This document shows positions 6,379 through 13,203 of a stretch of DNA of 13,249 nt, piece after piece (positions within the stretch are counted from its first letter, which is position 1; the number at the start of each line of letters is the position of its first letter). A model generated the notes under the pieces. The model was not told the DNA's origin, searched no databases, and saw only the letters and a list, made by a program, of their open reading frames with translations. Made by a program: the position numbers and the translations under genes. Location: NCBI GenBank assembly GCA_030447045.1, contig JAUJMB010000035.1:1-13249 (forward strand), written 5' to 3'. This stretch comes from Rubrobacteraceae bacterium (GTDB lineage: Bacteria > Actinomycetota > Rubrobacteria > Rubrobacterales > Rubrobacteraceae).

Positions 6379-7920
6379 ATGAACGGCGCGGAGAGCCTGG
6401 CCAGGACGTTGACCGGTGCCGGGGTCGAGGTCTGCTTCGCCAACCCCGGCACCTCCGAGATGCACTTCGTGGCCGCGCTCGACCGGGTCGAGGGCCTGCG
6501 CTGCGTGCTCGGGTTGTTCGAGGGCGTCGTTACCGGCGCGGCCGACGGCTACGGTCGGATGGCGGACAAGCCCGCCTCGACCCTGCTGCACCTGGGCCCC
6601 GGGCTCGCCAACGGCCTCGCCAACGTGCACAACGCCAGGCGCGCCGACACGCCGATGGTCAACGTCGTCGGCGACCACGCCACCTACCACAAGGAGCACG
6701 ACGCGCCGCTCACCTCCGACGTCGAGGGCGTGGCGCGGCCCTTCTCCCACTGGGTAAGGACCTCGACCGAGAGCCGCTCGGTCGCCCGCGACGGTGCCGA
6801 GGCCGTGGCCGCGGCCCTGGCGCCGCCGGGCCGGATCTCGACGCTCATACTCCCGGCGGACGCCTCCTGGAACGAGGCAGACGGGCCGGCGCCGCTCCCG
6901 CCCGTAGAAGAACGCGCCGCCGTGGCGACCGAGGCGGTAGCCGCCGCCGCGCGGGCCCTGCGCTCCGACGAACCCGCGGTCCTGTTCCTGAGTGGCCCCG
7001 CCCTGCGCGAGCCGGGCCTGACGCTGGCGGGCAGGATCGCCGCGAGCACGGGCGCGCGGCTCGTCGCCCAGACCCTCAACGCCCGTACCGAGCGCGGCGC
7101 CGGCCGCGTCGCCGTCGAGTTCTTGCCCTACCCCGTCGACCAGGCGCTCGCGGCCCTCGCCGGTACGAGCCGGCTCCTACTCGTCGGGGCGAAGGCGCCG
7201 GTCGCGTTCTTCGCCTACCCGGGCAAGCCGAGCGAGTTGAGCCCCGAAGGGTGCGAGGTCGTCACGCTCGCCACCCCCGCCGAGGACGTGGTGGGGGCGC
7301 TCGAGGCCCTCGCCGACGAGCTCGGCGCCGGGAAAGCAGCACCCCTCCAGGCGTTGGAGACGCCGCCCCCGGGCGGCGGCCCCCTCGGCTTCGATACGGC
7401 CGCCGCTGCCGTCGCGGCCCTGTTGCCGGAGGATGCTGTCGTCGTGGACGAGGCGCTCACGGGCGCGGCCGCGTTCCTCTCGCGCACGCGGGGCGCGGCC
7501 CCCCACGACTACCTGCAGGTCACCGGAGGCGCGATCGGTATAGGCCCGCCGCTCGCCACCGGGGCGGCGATCGCGTGCCCGGATAGAAAGGTGGTCTGCC
7601 TGCAGGCGGACGGCAGCGCGATGTACACGGTGCAGGCCCTGTGGACGCAGGCACGCGAGGGTCTCGACGTCACCACCGTTCTCCTCGACAACCGGTCCTA
7701 CGCGATCCTCAAGGGGGAGTTGGCGAACGTGGGCGCCGGCGACGCGGGCCGAAAGGCCCACGACATGATGGAGCTCGACCGCCCGGCGCTCGACTGGTTA
7801 GCCTTGGCCCGCGGTATGGGCGTGGAGGCGGGACGCGCCGCGACGGTGGAGGAGTTCGGCCGGCAACTCGAAGCCGGGCTACGCTCGCAGGGCCCGTACC
7901 TGATCGACCTTATCCTCTAG
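6379..7920 (+). CDS. Thiamine-diphosphate enzyme, acetolactate synthase large-subunit-like
   Basis: This belongs to the thiamine-diphosphate decarboxylase/carboligase superfamily that includes acetolactate synthase, benzoylformate decarboxylase and benzaldehyde lyase. The PYR domain begins FANPGTSEMHF (residues 20-30), and the cofactor-activating glutamate is E48 in GLFEGVVTGAADGYGR. The C-terminal PP domain carries the cofactor motif ADGSAMYTVQALW (D411) and ends 27 residues later in LLDNRSYAI (N438), the usual GDG-to-N spacing with A replacing the first G. At 513 residues it is shorter than true acetolactate synthases (about 550-600), and no regulatory small-subunit gene is adjacent, so a role in valine/isoleucine synthesis is doubtful. 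Database entries with this N-terminus are usually labelled acetolactate synthase. A decarboxylase or lyase role on another 2-oxo acid is as likely. The start is the ATG after GACGGGAG; the frame is open far upstream only through high-GC read-through. Confidence 0.88.
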   Translation: MNGAESLARTLTGAGVEVCFANPGTSEMHFVAALDRVEGLRCVLGLFEGVVTGAADGYGRMADKPASTLLHLGPGLANGLANVHNARRADTPMVNVVGDHATYHKEHDAPLTSDVEGVARPFSHWVRTSTESRSVARDGAEAVAAALAPPGRISTLILPADASWNEADGPAPLPPVEERAAVATEAVAAAARALRSDEPAVLFLSGPALREPGLTLAGRIAASTGARLVAQTLNARTERGAGRVAVEFLPYPVDQALAALAGTSRLLLVGAKAPVAFFAYPGKPSELSPEGCEVVTLATPAEDVVGALEALADELGAGKAAPLQALETPPPGGGPLGFDTAAAAVAALLPEDAVVVDEALTGAAAFLSRTRGAAPHDYLQVTGGAIGIGPPLATGAAIACPDRKVVCLQADGSAMYTVQALWTQAREGLDVTTVLLDNRSYAILKGELANVGAGDAGRKAHDMMELDRPALDWLALARGMGVEAGRAATVEEFGRQLEAGLRSQGPYLIDLIL

Positions 7921-7989
7921 CGGGACGGCGCGTCGGGCCGACCCTCCGGTGAGGCGCGGACTGGGGTGTCGCGGGGTACGAGGGTGGTA

Positions 7990-8733
7990 CTACCGCGCCG
8001 CCGCGACGTGCGGATGGAAGAGGCCACGCAGCTTTTTGAGCCCGAGGCGCGTGCGCCCCTTGACCGTTCCTAGGGGCAGGTCGAGCATGCGCGCTATCTC
8101 CACCTGGGTATGGTCCGAGAAGTACGCAAGCTCGAGGATCTCGAGCTGATCGGACGGCAGCGTGCAGAGGGCTTCCCCGACCTCGTCCCGCAGGGCGTTG
8201 CGCCAGGCCTCGGCGAAGGCCTCGCTTGGCTGGGACCTCGGGGCTTCGGCCTCTGTCCTCTCCTGAGTTCTGCGGCGGCTCGCCAGCGAGCGGAGCTGGT
8301 CGATGCCGCGGTTGTGGACTATGGAGAGGATCCAGGTCCGCGCGCTGCCCCTCCCCGCCCGGTAACCGCCCGCCGAGCGCCAGACCTTGAGAAACGCTTC
8401 CTGCGTCAGGTCTTCGGCGGCCTGCTTCTCGCCCATTATCCGGTGGGCCAGCGAGTACGCGGCCCGGCCATGGCGATCGTAGAGCACGGCGAAGGCGGCC
8501 GCGTCGCCCCACCCGACGAGGCGCATCAAATCCTCGTCCGCGTAGAGCGGGTACCGTCTCTCCCGCGCCTTGCCGTCGGCGCCGGTAAGACCGCGTCGAG
8601 GCTTCCGCGCCGCGCCGGTATCCCTTCCGGCGGCGTCGAAGAATTCCGAAGGCGCGGTGGACGCCTGCACGTCGTCCGGCTTCGCCCCCAACTCCTCGCA
8701 CGCCGGTTGGACTACGTCTACGGCGGCGCTCAT
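7990..8733 (-). CDS. ECF-like RNA polymerase sigma factor
   Basis: This 247-residue protein is a sigma-70 family factor of the extracytoplasmic-function type, directing RNA polymerase to alternative promoters. Region 2 spans about 75-150 (DAAAFAVLYDRHGRAAYSLA, then AAEDLTQEAFLKVWR and TWILSIVHNRGIDQLR). Region 4 spans about 180-237 (LPSDQLEILELAYFSDHTQ, then VEIARMLDLPLGTVKGR). A roughly 60-residue N-terminal extension of low similarity to anything I recognise precedes region 2. The ATG at 8733-8731 overlaps the Crp/Fnr stop as ATGA. An AGGAGG (8741-8746 on the complement) seven bases upstream fixes this start even though the frame is open much further. The overlap implies translational coupling to the upstream regulator. 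No anti-sigma gene follows; the next gene downstream is convergent. How it is held inactive is not visible here. Confidence 0.92.
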   Translation of the reverse strand: MSAAVDVVQPACEELGAKPDDVQASTAPSEFFDAAGRDTGAARKPRRGLTGADGKARERRYPLYADEDLMRLVGWGDAAAFAVLYDRHGRAAYSLAHRIMGEKQAAEDLTQEAFLKVWRSAGGYRAGRGSARTWILSIVHNRGIDQLRSLASRRRTQERTEAEAPRSQPSEAFAEAWRNALRDEVGEALCTLPSDQLEILELAYFSDHTQVEIARMLDLPLGTVKGRTRLGLKKLRGLFHPHVAAAR

Positions 8734-9491
8734 TGGGCGACCTCCTGGGCGGTGCGAGGTGAGAGGCTCCTGGCTTCTTCCAGCCGCGGGGTGATGCATA
8801 TCCTGCGGTTGCGGACCTCGATCAGGCCCAGGCGCTGGAACTCGCTCATCACCTTGGAGACGGCCTCCCTGGTGGAGACGATCATGTTCGCCAGGTCCTG
8901 GTGCGTCAGGCGTACTTTCAGGACCGTGCCGGGCCCGCTCGCCTCCCCGAAGCGCTCGCCGAGGTTCAGGAGCAGCCTGGCCAGGCGCGCCGAGACCTCC
9001 CGGCTGAGGAGGCTCTCGATCGCCTCGTCGGACTGCCTGAGCCGGTCGGAGAAGGAGAATAGCAGCTTGGTGGCAAGCGACGGGTCGCCCTTTATGGTCT
9101 CGACGAGCACGCGCTTGCGCACCACGGCGACCCGCGTTTCGGTCACCGCCTCGGCAAAGCACCTCTGCCGGGAGCCCTCGCCGAGGCTCAGCTCGCCGAA
9201 GACGCCCCGGTCCATCAACAGCGCGACCGTGGCTTCCTTGTGTTCGCCGTAGATCTTGTACAGGCGCACCGTGCCTCTGAGCAAAAAGTAGAGTTGACCG
9301 TCGGGGTCGCCCGGGGCGAAGATGAGGTCCCTGGCCCGGAAGCCCCGCTCGGCCGCCCTGATGCCCGCGTCCTCGAAATCCTCGAGGTCAAGGTGCCCTG
9401 GGGTCGCGATGCCCGCGGAGACGCCGGCGCGGTCTCTAAGCACCTTCCTGCCTCCCTCTCCCCCGAGAACGGTAAACAACGGCTCGTTCAC
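8730..9491 (-). CDS. Crp/Fnr-family transcriptional regulator
   Basis: This 253-residue protein has the two Crp/Fnr domains. The effector domain spans about 45-135, with FAPGDPDGQLYFLLRGTVRL and the cassette start VFGELSLGEGSRQRC. The C-terminal winged helix-turn-helix spans about 165-235, with LTHQDLANMIVSTREAVSKV containing the recognition helix (about 206-218). The cassette keeps FGE, but the following residues differ from the RxA phosphate-binding pattern of cAMP-binding members, so cyclic nucleotide binding is uncertain. Only two cysteines are present (about 111 and 232), which argues against an FNR-type iron-sulfur sensor. The start is a GTG six bases after the stop of the upstream 78-residue gene, and the stop overlaps the sigma-factor start. 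The three genes therefore look like one operon, in which a sensor-type regulator and a sigma factor are made together. The signal sensed is unknown. Confidence 0.92.
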   Translation of the reverse strand: MNEPLFTVLGGEGGRKVLRDRAGVSAGIATPGHLDLEDFEDAGIRAAERGFRARDLIFAPGDPDGQLYFLLRGTVRLYKIYGEHKEATVALLMDRGVFGELSLGEGSRQRCFAEAVTETRVAVVRKRVLVETIKGDPSLATKLLFSFSDRLRQSDEAIESLLSREVSARLARLLLNLGERFGEASGPGTVLKVRLTHQDLANMIVSTREAVSKVMSEFQRLGLIEVRNRRICITPRLEEARSLSPRTAQEVAQ

Positions 9492-9497
9492 GACGGT

Positions 9498-9734
9498 TCA
9501 TGCCCGTAGAACCCGGTCTAACAGAAGCCTCGGCTGGCCGCGGTCCTTCGTCCCGTCCCCTTCGGTGCCACGCTCTCCGAAGAACTCTTCGCCGTCTATC
9601 GGGAACACCACCCGCACGGCGTGGCCGGGGAAGCGACCCCTGGCCGTGGCAACGGCCTGGGTGATGCTGTCGGCGTACACCGCCACCTCGAAGAGGTCAT
9701 CCCCCTCGCGCACCTCTACGCAGACCCTTACCAT
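9498..9734 (-). CDS. Small hypothetical protein (78 aa), first gene of the Crp/sigma operon
   Basis: The ATG at 9734-9732 gives a 78-residue protein starting MVRVCVEVREGDDLFEVAVY. It alternates short beta-like stretches with a helix (ADSITQAVATARGRFPG), then VRVVFPIDGEEFFG, and ends in a charged tail. I recall similar short proteins annotated as hypothetical in actinobacteria, but I assign no function. There is no signal peptide or membrane segment. The frame is open about 180 bases further upstream, but that part is arginine- and proline-rich and unlike protein. A GTG four codons earlier is an alternative start, and no strong ribosome-binding site decides between them. Its stop lies six bases before the Crp/Fnr GTG, which points to co-translation and perhaps a linked role. 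Confidence 0.7.
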   Translation of the reverse strand: MVRVCVEVREGDDLFEVAVYADSITQAVATARGRFPGHAVRVVFPIDGEEFFGERGTEGDGTKDRGQPRLLLDRVLRA

Positions 9735-9979
9735 CCGTCCGCACACTCTCGACGGATTTCCCCGGGAGGCGCGAGACCGGGAGGAACGTTCGTGTGGGAG
9801 CCCGGGAGGGTGGCCTTTTGGGGAAGATAGGGGGGAGAAGAGAGAAGAGGCCACCCGGCCCCGAGACGTTCGATGGCGCGCCGCCGGCCACGAGGGTAGC
9901 AGATAAACGAGAGCCACTCTATGTAGGCGCCGACGACCATCTCGCAGACGAGTATGCTCCGGGCGTGCCGGGTTGCCAT
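9728..9979 (-). CDS. Doubtful small ORF upstream of the Crp/sigma operon (83 aa)
   Basis: An ATG at 9979-9977 opens an 83-codon frame whose stop overlaps the start of the 78-residue gene (ATGGTAA). The first 43 codons have mostly G or C in third position and encode a plausible peptide, including ILVCEMVVGAYIEWLSFICY, hydrophobic enough for one membrane segment, then a basic PRGRRRAIERL. The second half crosses the inverted repeat and reads as proline-rich filler. The ribosome-binding site is weak (GGAAAG). It may be a genuine short membrane protein, a decayed gene, or chance. I do not recognise it. Confidence 0.25.
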   Translation of the reverse strand: MATRHARSILVCEMVVGAYIEWLSFICYPRGRRRAIERLGAGWPLLSSPPYLPQKATLPGSHTNVPPGLAPPGEIRRECADGW

Positions 9980-10023
9980 CGGGCTTTCCGACTACTCGCC
10001 GCCGGTAATGGTGGCTAGGGCGA
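9735..10023. other. Divergent intergenic region between the Crp/sigma operon and the histidine kinase
   Basis: These 289 bases must hold promoters firing in both directions. I see the stem-loop at 9808-9856, the heptamer ACGTTCG at 9786-9792 and again at 9866-9872 (80 bases apart, one on each side of the stem-loop), and a TATGCT at 9953-9958 that could be a -10 element for the kinase. No complete -35/-10 pair is convincing on either strand. The left part is also spanned by the doubtful small frame on the minus strand. Confidence 0.45.
9808..9856. repeat. Inverted repeat with purine-only 25-base loop
   Basis: GGGTGGCCTTTT (9808-9819) and AAGAGGCCACCC (9845-9856) pair over 12 bases with a single G-T mismatch. 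The 25-base loop between them is all purine on the + strand except for one T. It lies 74 bases before the first codon of the minus-strand operon, so it could form in that operon's 5' leader with a pyrimidine loop. It may be a regulatory hairpin or a protein-binding site. Confidence 0.5.
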
Positions 10024-12189
10024 ATGACCTATGGGGCCCCCATCGAAGCCCCGGCGAGGCCCCTTCAACACCTGCTCCTCGGCGAGAAGAGCCGGACCCG
10101 GCGGTGTGTTACCCTTCACGTGGGAGGCAAGTACACGAGCAGCGAGTTTACCGTGCCCTCGTCAGCGGACCCTGGAGATGATCGGCCCAACACCGCAGCG
10201 TCCGGCAGAGACGGACGCGAAGAGGAGCGGCTGGCGGTTCTAGAGCATCTGAGGGCCGCCAGGCCCGAGGCCGACCACGTTTTACAGGAGCTGGTAGACG
10301 AGGTGCGCGGCGTGTACGGCACGGACCTCTGCATGATCAACCTCAGCCTCTCGGACGTGCAGTACTTCAGGGCCTGGTCCGGGGAGTTGGACCCCGACCT
10401 GGCGGAGGCCCGGCAGGACGGCCTGGACCACAGCATGTGCAAGTACGTGGTGAACTCCGAGGTGCCCCTGATCGTGGAGGACTTCCTGGCTACAGAGGAG
10501 TTCAGGGAGCAACACTGGTCCGTGAACTACGGCATCCGCTTCTACGCCGGGACGCCCCTGATCACCTCCGCCGGGCAAGCCATCGGCACCCTCTGCCTGC
10601 TCGGCACAAGACCCGCCAGGTTCGGCCAGGAGCAGATGAGGGTGCTCGGGGCGTTCGCCCGGGCCGTCGTGGGTCGGCTGGAGCTGCTCGGGGCCCTCGA
10701 GCGGGAGCAGGCGGCCAGGGAGGAGGAGGCGCAGCGCAGCCGGGAGCTGCAGCAGACGCTGGACAGCCTCTCCGCGCACATAGCCATCCTCGACGCGTCG
10801 GGCGAGATAGTCGCCGTAAACGAGGTCTGGAGGGCCTTCGCCGAGGCAAACGGGACCGACCACCGGCGCGTCTCCGAGGGCGCCAACTACCTGGAGGTCT
10901 GCGAATCGGCGAAGGCCCGGGGTAGCGAAGACGCCGCCGCGTTCGCCGAAGGGATAAGGGCCGTCCTCTCCGGCCGGCGGGGGAGCTTCGAGTTGGAGTA
11001 CCCGTGCCACTCGCCGACCGAGCGGCGCTGGTTTATAGGAAGGGTTACGCCGTATCTCCACAACGAGAAGCCGTGGGTGGTGGTCGCCCACGAGAACATA
11101 ACGGAGCGGAGGCTGGCCGAGGAGGCGCTGAAGGATCAGAAGCTCCTGCTGGAGACGATCCTGGGCCAGGCGGCGGACGCCATCATCGTCTGCGACGAAG
11201 AGGCGAGGTTCACGTTCGCCAACGCCGCGGCGAGGCGCATGGCGATGCGGGATCCCGAAGGCACCACGCTGGACGACACCCCCGAGGTGTGGGGGGTGGC
11301 CCACTACCCCGACGGCAGCCGCATACCCCGGGAGGAGTGGTCCGTATCCAGGGCCCTGCGGGGGGAGACGACCGTCGGCAGGGAGGCGCGCATGAGGAGG
11401 CCCGACGGCAGCCACTACGACGTCCTCATCAGCGCCGCCCCGCTGAACAACGCGGACGGGAGGCTCGTCGGCGCGGTCGCCGGCCTGCTGGACATCACCG
11501 GGTACAAACAGGCGCAGGAGGAGCGGGATCTTCTGCGCCAACAGGAGATCGAGGCCCGCACCCAGAGGGAGGAACGCCGCAGGATAGCGCGGGACCTCCA
11601 CGACGTGGTCCTCCAGGACCTCTCCGGCGCCCTCCAGTCGCTGCGGCTCACCCACCTGCGGGCCAAAGGCTCGGGGGCGGACCTGGACCTCGGGGAGGAG
11701 CTCGAGGCCCTCGGGAGGGCGAGCACGGGCCTGCGAAGCGCCATGTACGACCTGAGGCACGAGGAGAAGGACCGTCCGTTCGTAAGGTCGGTCGAATCGC
11801 TGGTCGAGCTGAACCGGCAGCTGACGCCCCGACGCAAGACCGCCCTCGAGGTCGAGGAGGGGCTACCGGAGGAGCTTCCCCGCGAGGCGAGCGTGGAGCT
11901 GGTGCGCGTTCTGCAGGAGGCGCTCGTCAACGCCAGGCGCCACTCCGGGGCCCAGAACGTCGAGGTAAGGCTGCGGGCCGAGGGCGGGGCGCTGGTGGCG
12001 GAGGTGGCCGACGACGGGAGGGGGTTCGATGCCGCGTCCACGCGGGCCGGCGTGGGGCTCTCGGCGATGCGGGAGAGGGTCGAGGGCCTGGGTGGGGCGT
12101 TCGAATTGGAGAGTCAGCCCGGCGAGGGCACCAGCGTCAGGGTCACCGTTCCGCTGGGGGGCGGTACTCGAGCTCCTCGACGTCGATGA
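10024..12189 (+). CDS. Soluble sensor histidine kinase, GAF-PAS-PAS-HisKA_3-HATPase
   Basis: This 721-residue two-component kinase senses a cytoplasmic signal and phosphorylates a response regulator. In order it has a GAF domain (about 65-220, with SMCKYVVNSEVPLIVEDF and RFYAGTPLITSAGQAIGTL), a short coiled coil (about 220-245), PAS 1 (about 245-365), PAS 2 (about 372-500, QAADAIIVCDEEARFTFANA), a dimerisation/phosphoacceptor domain of the HisKA_3 (NarX/DegS) type and a C-terminal ATPase. The phosphoacceptor is H526 in RRRIARDLHDVVLQDL. The ATPase has N636 in LQEALVNARRHS and the G1 motif DDGRGFD (663-669). No membrane segments are visible. The ATG at 10024 has only a weak upstream AGGGCG; in-frame GTGs at 10120 and 10153 are alternatives that keep the GAF domain intact. 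HisKA_3 kinases pair with NarL/FixJ regulators, and one lies convergently at the 3' end, very likely its partner. Confidence 0.93.
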   Translation: MTYGAPIEAPARPLQHLLLGEKSRTRRCVTLHVGGKYTSSEFTVPSSADPGDDRPNTAASGRDGREEERLAVLEHLRAARPEADHVLQELVDEVRGVYGTDLCMINLSLSDVQYFRAWSGELDPDLAEARQDGLDHSMCKYVVNSEVPLIVEDFLATEEFREQHWSVNYGIRFYAGTPLITSAGQAIGTLCLLGTRPARFGQEQMRVLGAFARAVVGRLELLGALEREQAAREEEAQRSRELQQTLDSLSAHIAILDASGEIVAVNEVWRAFAEANGTDHRRVSEGANYLEVCESAKARGSEDAAAFAEGIRAVLSGRRGSFELEYPCHSPTERRWFIGRVTPYLHNEKPWVVVAHENITERRLAEEALKDQKLLLETILGQAADAIIVCDEEARFTFANAAARRMAMRDPEGTTLDDTPEVWGVAHYPDGSRIPREEWSVSRALRGETTVGREARMRRPDGSHYDVLISAAPLNNADGRLVGAVAGLLDITGYKQAQEERDLLRQQEIEARTQREERRRIARDLHDVVLQDLSGALQSLRLTHLRAKGSGADLDLGEELEALGRASTGLRSAMYDLRHEEKDRPFVRSVESLVELNRQLTPRRKTALEVEEGLPEELPREASVELVRVLQEALVNARRHSGAQNVEVRLRAEGGALVAEVADDGRGFDAASTRAGVGLSAMRERVEGLGGAFELESQPGEGTSVRVTVPLGGGTRAPRRR

Positions 12190-12841
12190 CGCCCTCCCGG
12201 ATGGCGTAGATGACGGCCTGGGTCCTGTCGAAGATGTGCAGCTTCCTGTAGATGTTCGAGGTGTGGTTGCGCACGGTCTTCTCCGAGATGCCCAAAGAGC
12301 CGGCTATCTGCCTGTCGCTCATGCCGTGCGCCAGCGCCCTTATGACCTCGAGCTCCCTCTCGGTGAGCGGCGGGGGGGAGAGCTGCGGGCTCCTCGACCT
12401 GCCGTTCTCGAAGGTGCTTAGCATCTTCTGGGCGAGGTCGGGGGCGATGATGGTGTTGCCGGCGTGGACCGTCTGGATGGCGCGCGAGAGGTCCTCCGGC
12501 TCCGAGTCCTTTAGCAAGTATCCCTGCGCGCCGGCCTTTATGCCCTCGAAGACGTGCTCGTTCTCCTCGTGCCCGGTGAGGATGATCACCGCGGTCTGCG
12601 GCAGGAGGTTCCGGATCTCGCGCGTCGCGCTGATGCCGTCCATCTTGGGCATCGAGATGTCCATCAGGACCACGTCGGGCTCCTTCTCGCGGCACAGCGC
12701 GACGGCCTGCTCGCCGTCGTAGCCCACGCCCACCACCTCCACGCCGGGCAGCATGTCGACGAGGCCGGAGAGGCCCTTGGCGAAAAGCCGCTGGTCGTCC
12801 ACGACCGCCACGCGAACGGTATCTCCTTCGCCGCTGCTCAA
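12143..12841 (-). CDS. NarL/FixJ-family response regulator
   Basis: This 232-residue response regulator has a receiver domain (about 9-128) and a LuxR-type helix-turn-helix (about 157-218). The acidic pocket is D15-D16 (VAVVDDQRL), the phospho-acceptor D61 (VVLMDISMPKMDG), with T89 (IILTGHEEN) and K111 (GYLLKDSEP) as the conserved switch residues. The DNA-binding part reads LTERELEVIRALAHGMSDRQ and GISEKTVRNHTSNIYRKL. The start used is a TTG (12841-12839) preceded by GCGAGG. A GTG ten codons on (at VAVVDD) sits after GAAGGAGA at a wide spacing and is a possible alternative. Its last 47 bases overlap the end of the kinase gene on the opposite strand. The adjacent HisKA_3 kinase is its probable phosphodonor, though the two genes have separate promoters. 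Confidence 0.93.
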   Translation of the reverse strand: MSSGEGDTVRVAVVDDQRLFAKGLSGLVDMLPGVEVVGVGYDGEQAVALCREKEPDVVLMDISMPKMDGISATREIRNLLPQTAVIILTGHEENEHVFEGIKAGAQGYLLKDSEPEDLSRAIQTVHAGNTIIAPDLAQKMLSTFENGRSRSPQLSPPPLTERELEVIRALAHGMSDRQIAGSLGISEKTVRNHTSNIYRKLHIFDRTQAVIYAIREGVIDVEELEYRPPAER

Positions 12842-13099
12842 GGACCTCGCACCCCTTTCTCTCTATGGCCCCTCATGGCGTCCACTGTATTCGCTCCCGG
12901 CCGAACGTGCTATAGGAGAAGCGGGCGGGGACCGCGGGAGCCCCAGTTCCCTACAGCATCACCCGCGCGCGCGGCGTCTTCATCGGCAATTTCGATCAGC
13001 CGCCGCTGGGTAATCTCGTCTGGGTCATCCGTCCCGTTCCCGCGACCACCCGACGCCCACGGGCCTCCCGCCGGGCTGCCTCCGCGCGGACGGCGGGTC

Positions 13100-13114
13100 G
13101 GGACAATATGTCCC
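13100..13114. promoter_or_regulatory. Perfect palindrome GGGACA-ATA-TGTCCC, candidate operator
   Basis: GGGACAATATGTCCC has perfect 6-bp arms around ATA and stands out as AT-rich at its centre within GC-rich DNA. It lies 90 bases before the next + strand start. The GGGAC/GTCCC half-sites resemble those of the mycobacterial DosR (NarL/FixJ family) box, whose core is GGGACT-WW-AGTCCC, with one extra base between the half-sites. A NarL/FixJ regulator is encoded next door, so it is a reasonable candidate binder. This is inference from half-site similarity. Confidence 0.5.
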
Positions 13115-13143
13115 AAACGTTGTGACGCCTGCCTCGTGACGGC

Positions 13144-13158
13144 GGGACACCCCATCCC
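13144..13158. promoter_or_regulatory. Second, imperfect GGGACA-type element
   Basis: GGGACACCCCATCCC has the same 15-base length as the perfect palindrome and shares its first six and last four bases. It starts 44 bases downstream, close to four helical turns. It is also the core of a GCGGGA/TCCCGC inverted repeat (13142-13160). It may be a weaker second operator copy ahead of the gene starting at 13204. Confidence 0.35.
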
Positions 13159-13203
13159 GCAGACGGGCTTCGACGACGGGGAACCACGGAGAGGGAGCAA
13201 GCG

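Larger units (their letters stand above)
12842..13203. other. Intergenic regulatory gap right of the response regulator
   Basis: These 362 bases separate the divergent response-regulator start from a new + strand start at 13204. They contain two GGGACA-type 15-bp elements (13100-13114 and 13144-13158), GTGACG twice between them, and a purine-rich ribosome-binding site at 13188-13196. On the minus strand 12910-13043 there is a stretch reading DDPDEITQRRLIEIADEDA that looks protein-like and less GC-biased than its neighbours, but it has no convincing start codon and I recognise no family. No RNA gene is seen. Confidence 0.5.

Noticed and set aside
4500..6452. Very long minus-strand open frame (650 codons)
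   Set aside because: It lies opposite the binding-protein end and the hydrolase gene, is full of arginine, proline and glycine, and shows no domain. It is a shadow produced by high GC.
7921..7989. Possible bidirectional terminator between the convergent thiamine-diphosphate enzyme and sigma genes
   Set aside because: The only self-complementary piece is GTCGGGCCGAC (7932-7942), whose loop is too small, and there is no T-tract on either side.
8110..9252. 380-codon plus-strand frame opposite the sigma and Crp/Fnr genes
   Set aside because: It is antisense to two clearly recognised genes and has no domain of its own.
10282..11760. 492-codon minus-strand frame opposite the kinase
   Set aside because: The kinase domains on the + strand are unambiguous, and this frame is a low-complexity mirror with no recognisable motif.
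12838..12876. 12-codon minus-strand frame (MRGHREKGVRGP) whose TGA overlaps the response-regulator TTG start
   Set aside because: It has no clear ribosome-binding site, no regulatory codon run and no terminator-like fold, so a leader-peptide role is unsupported.
12910..13200. 96-codon minus-strand frame with a protein-like stretch, DDPDEITQRRLIEIADEDA
   Set aside because: Only the C-terminal third looks like protein. There is no credible start next to it and I recognise no family. It crosses the operator-like elements.
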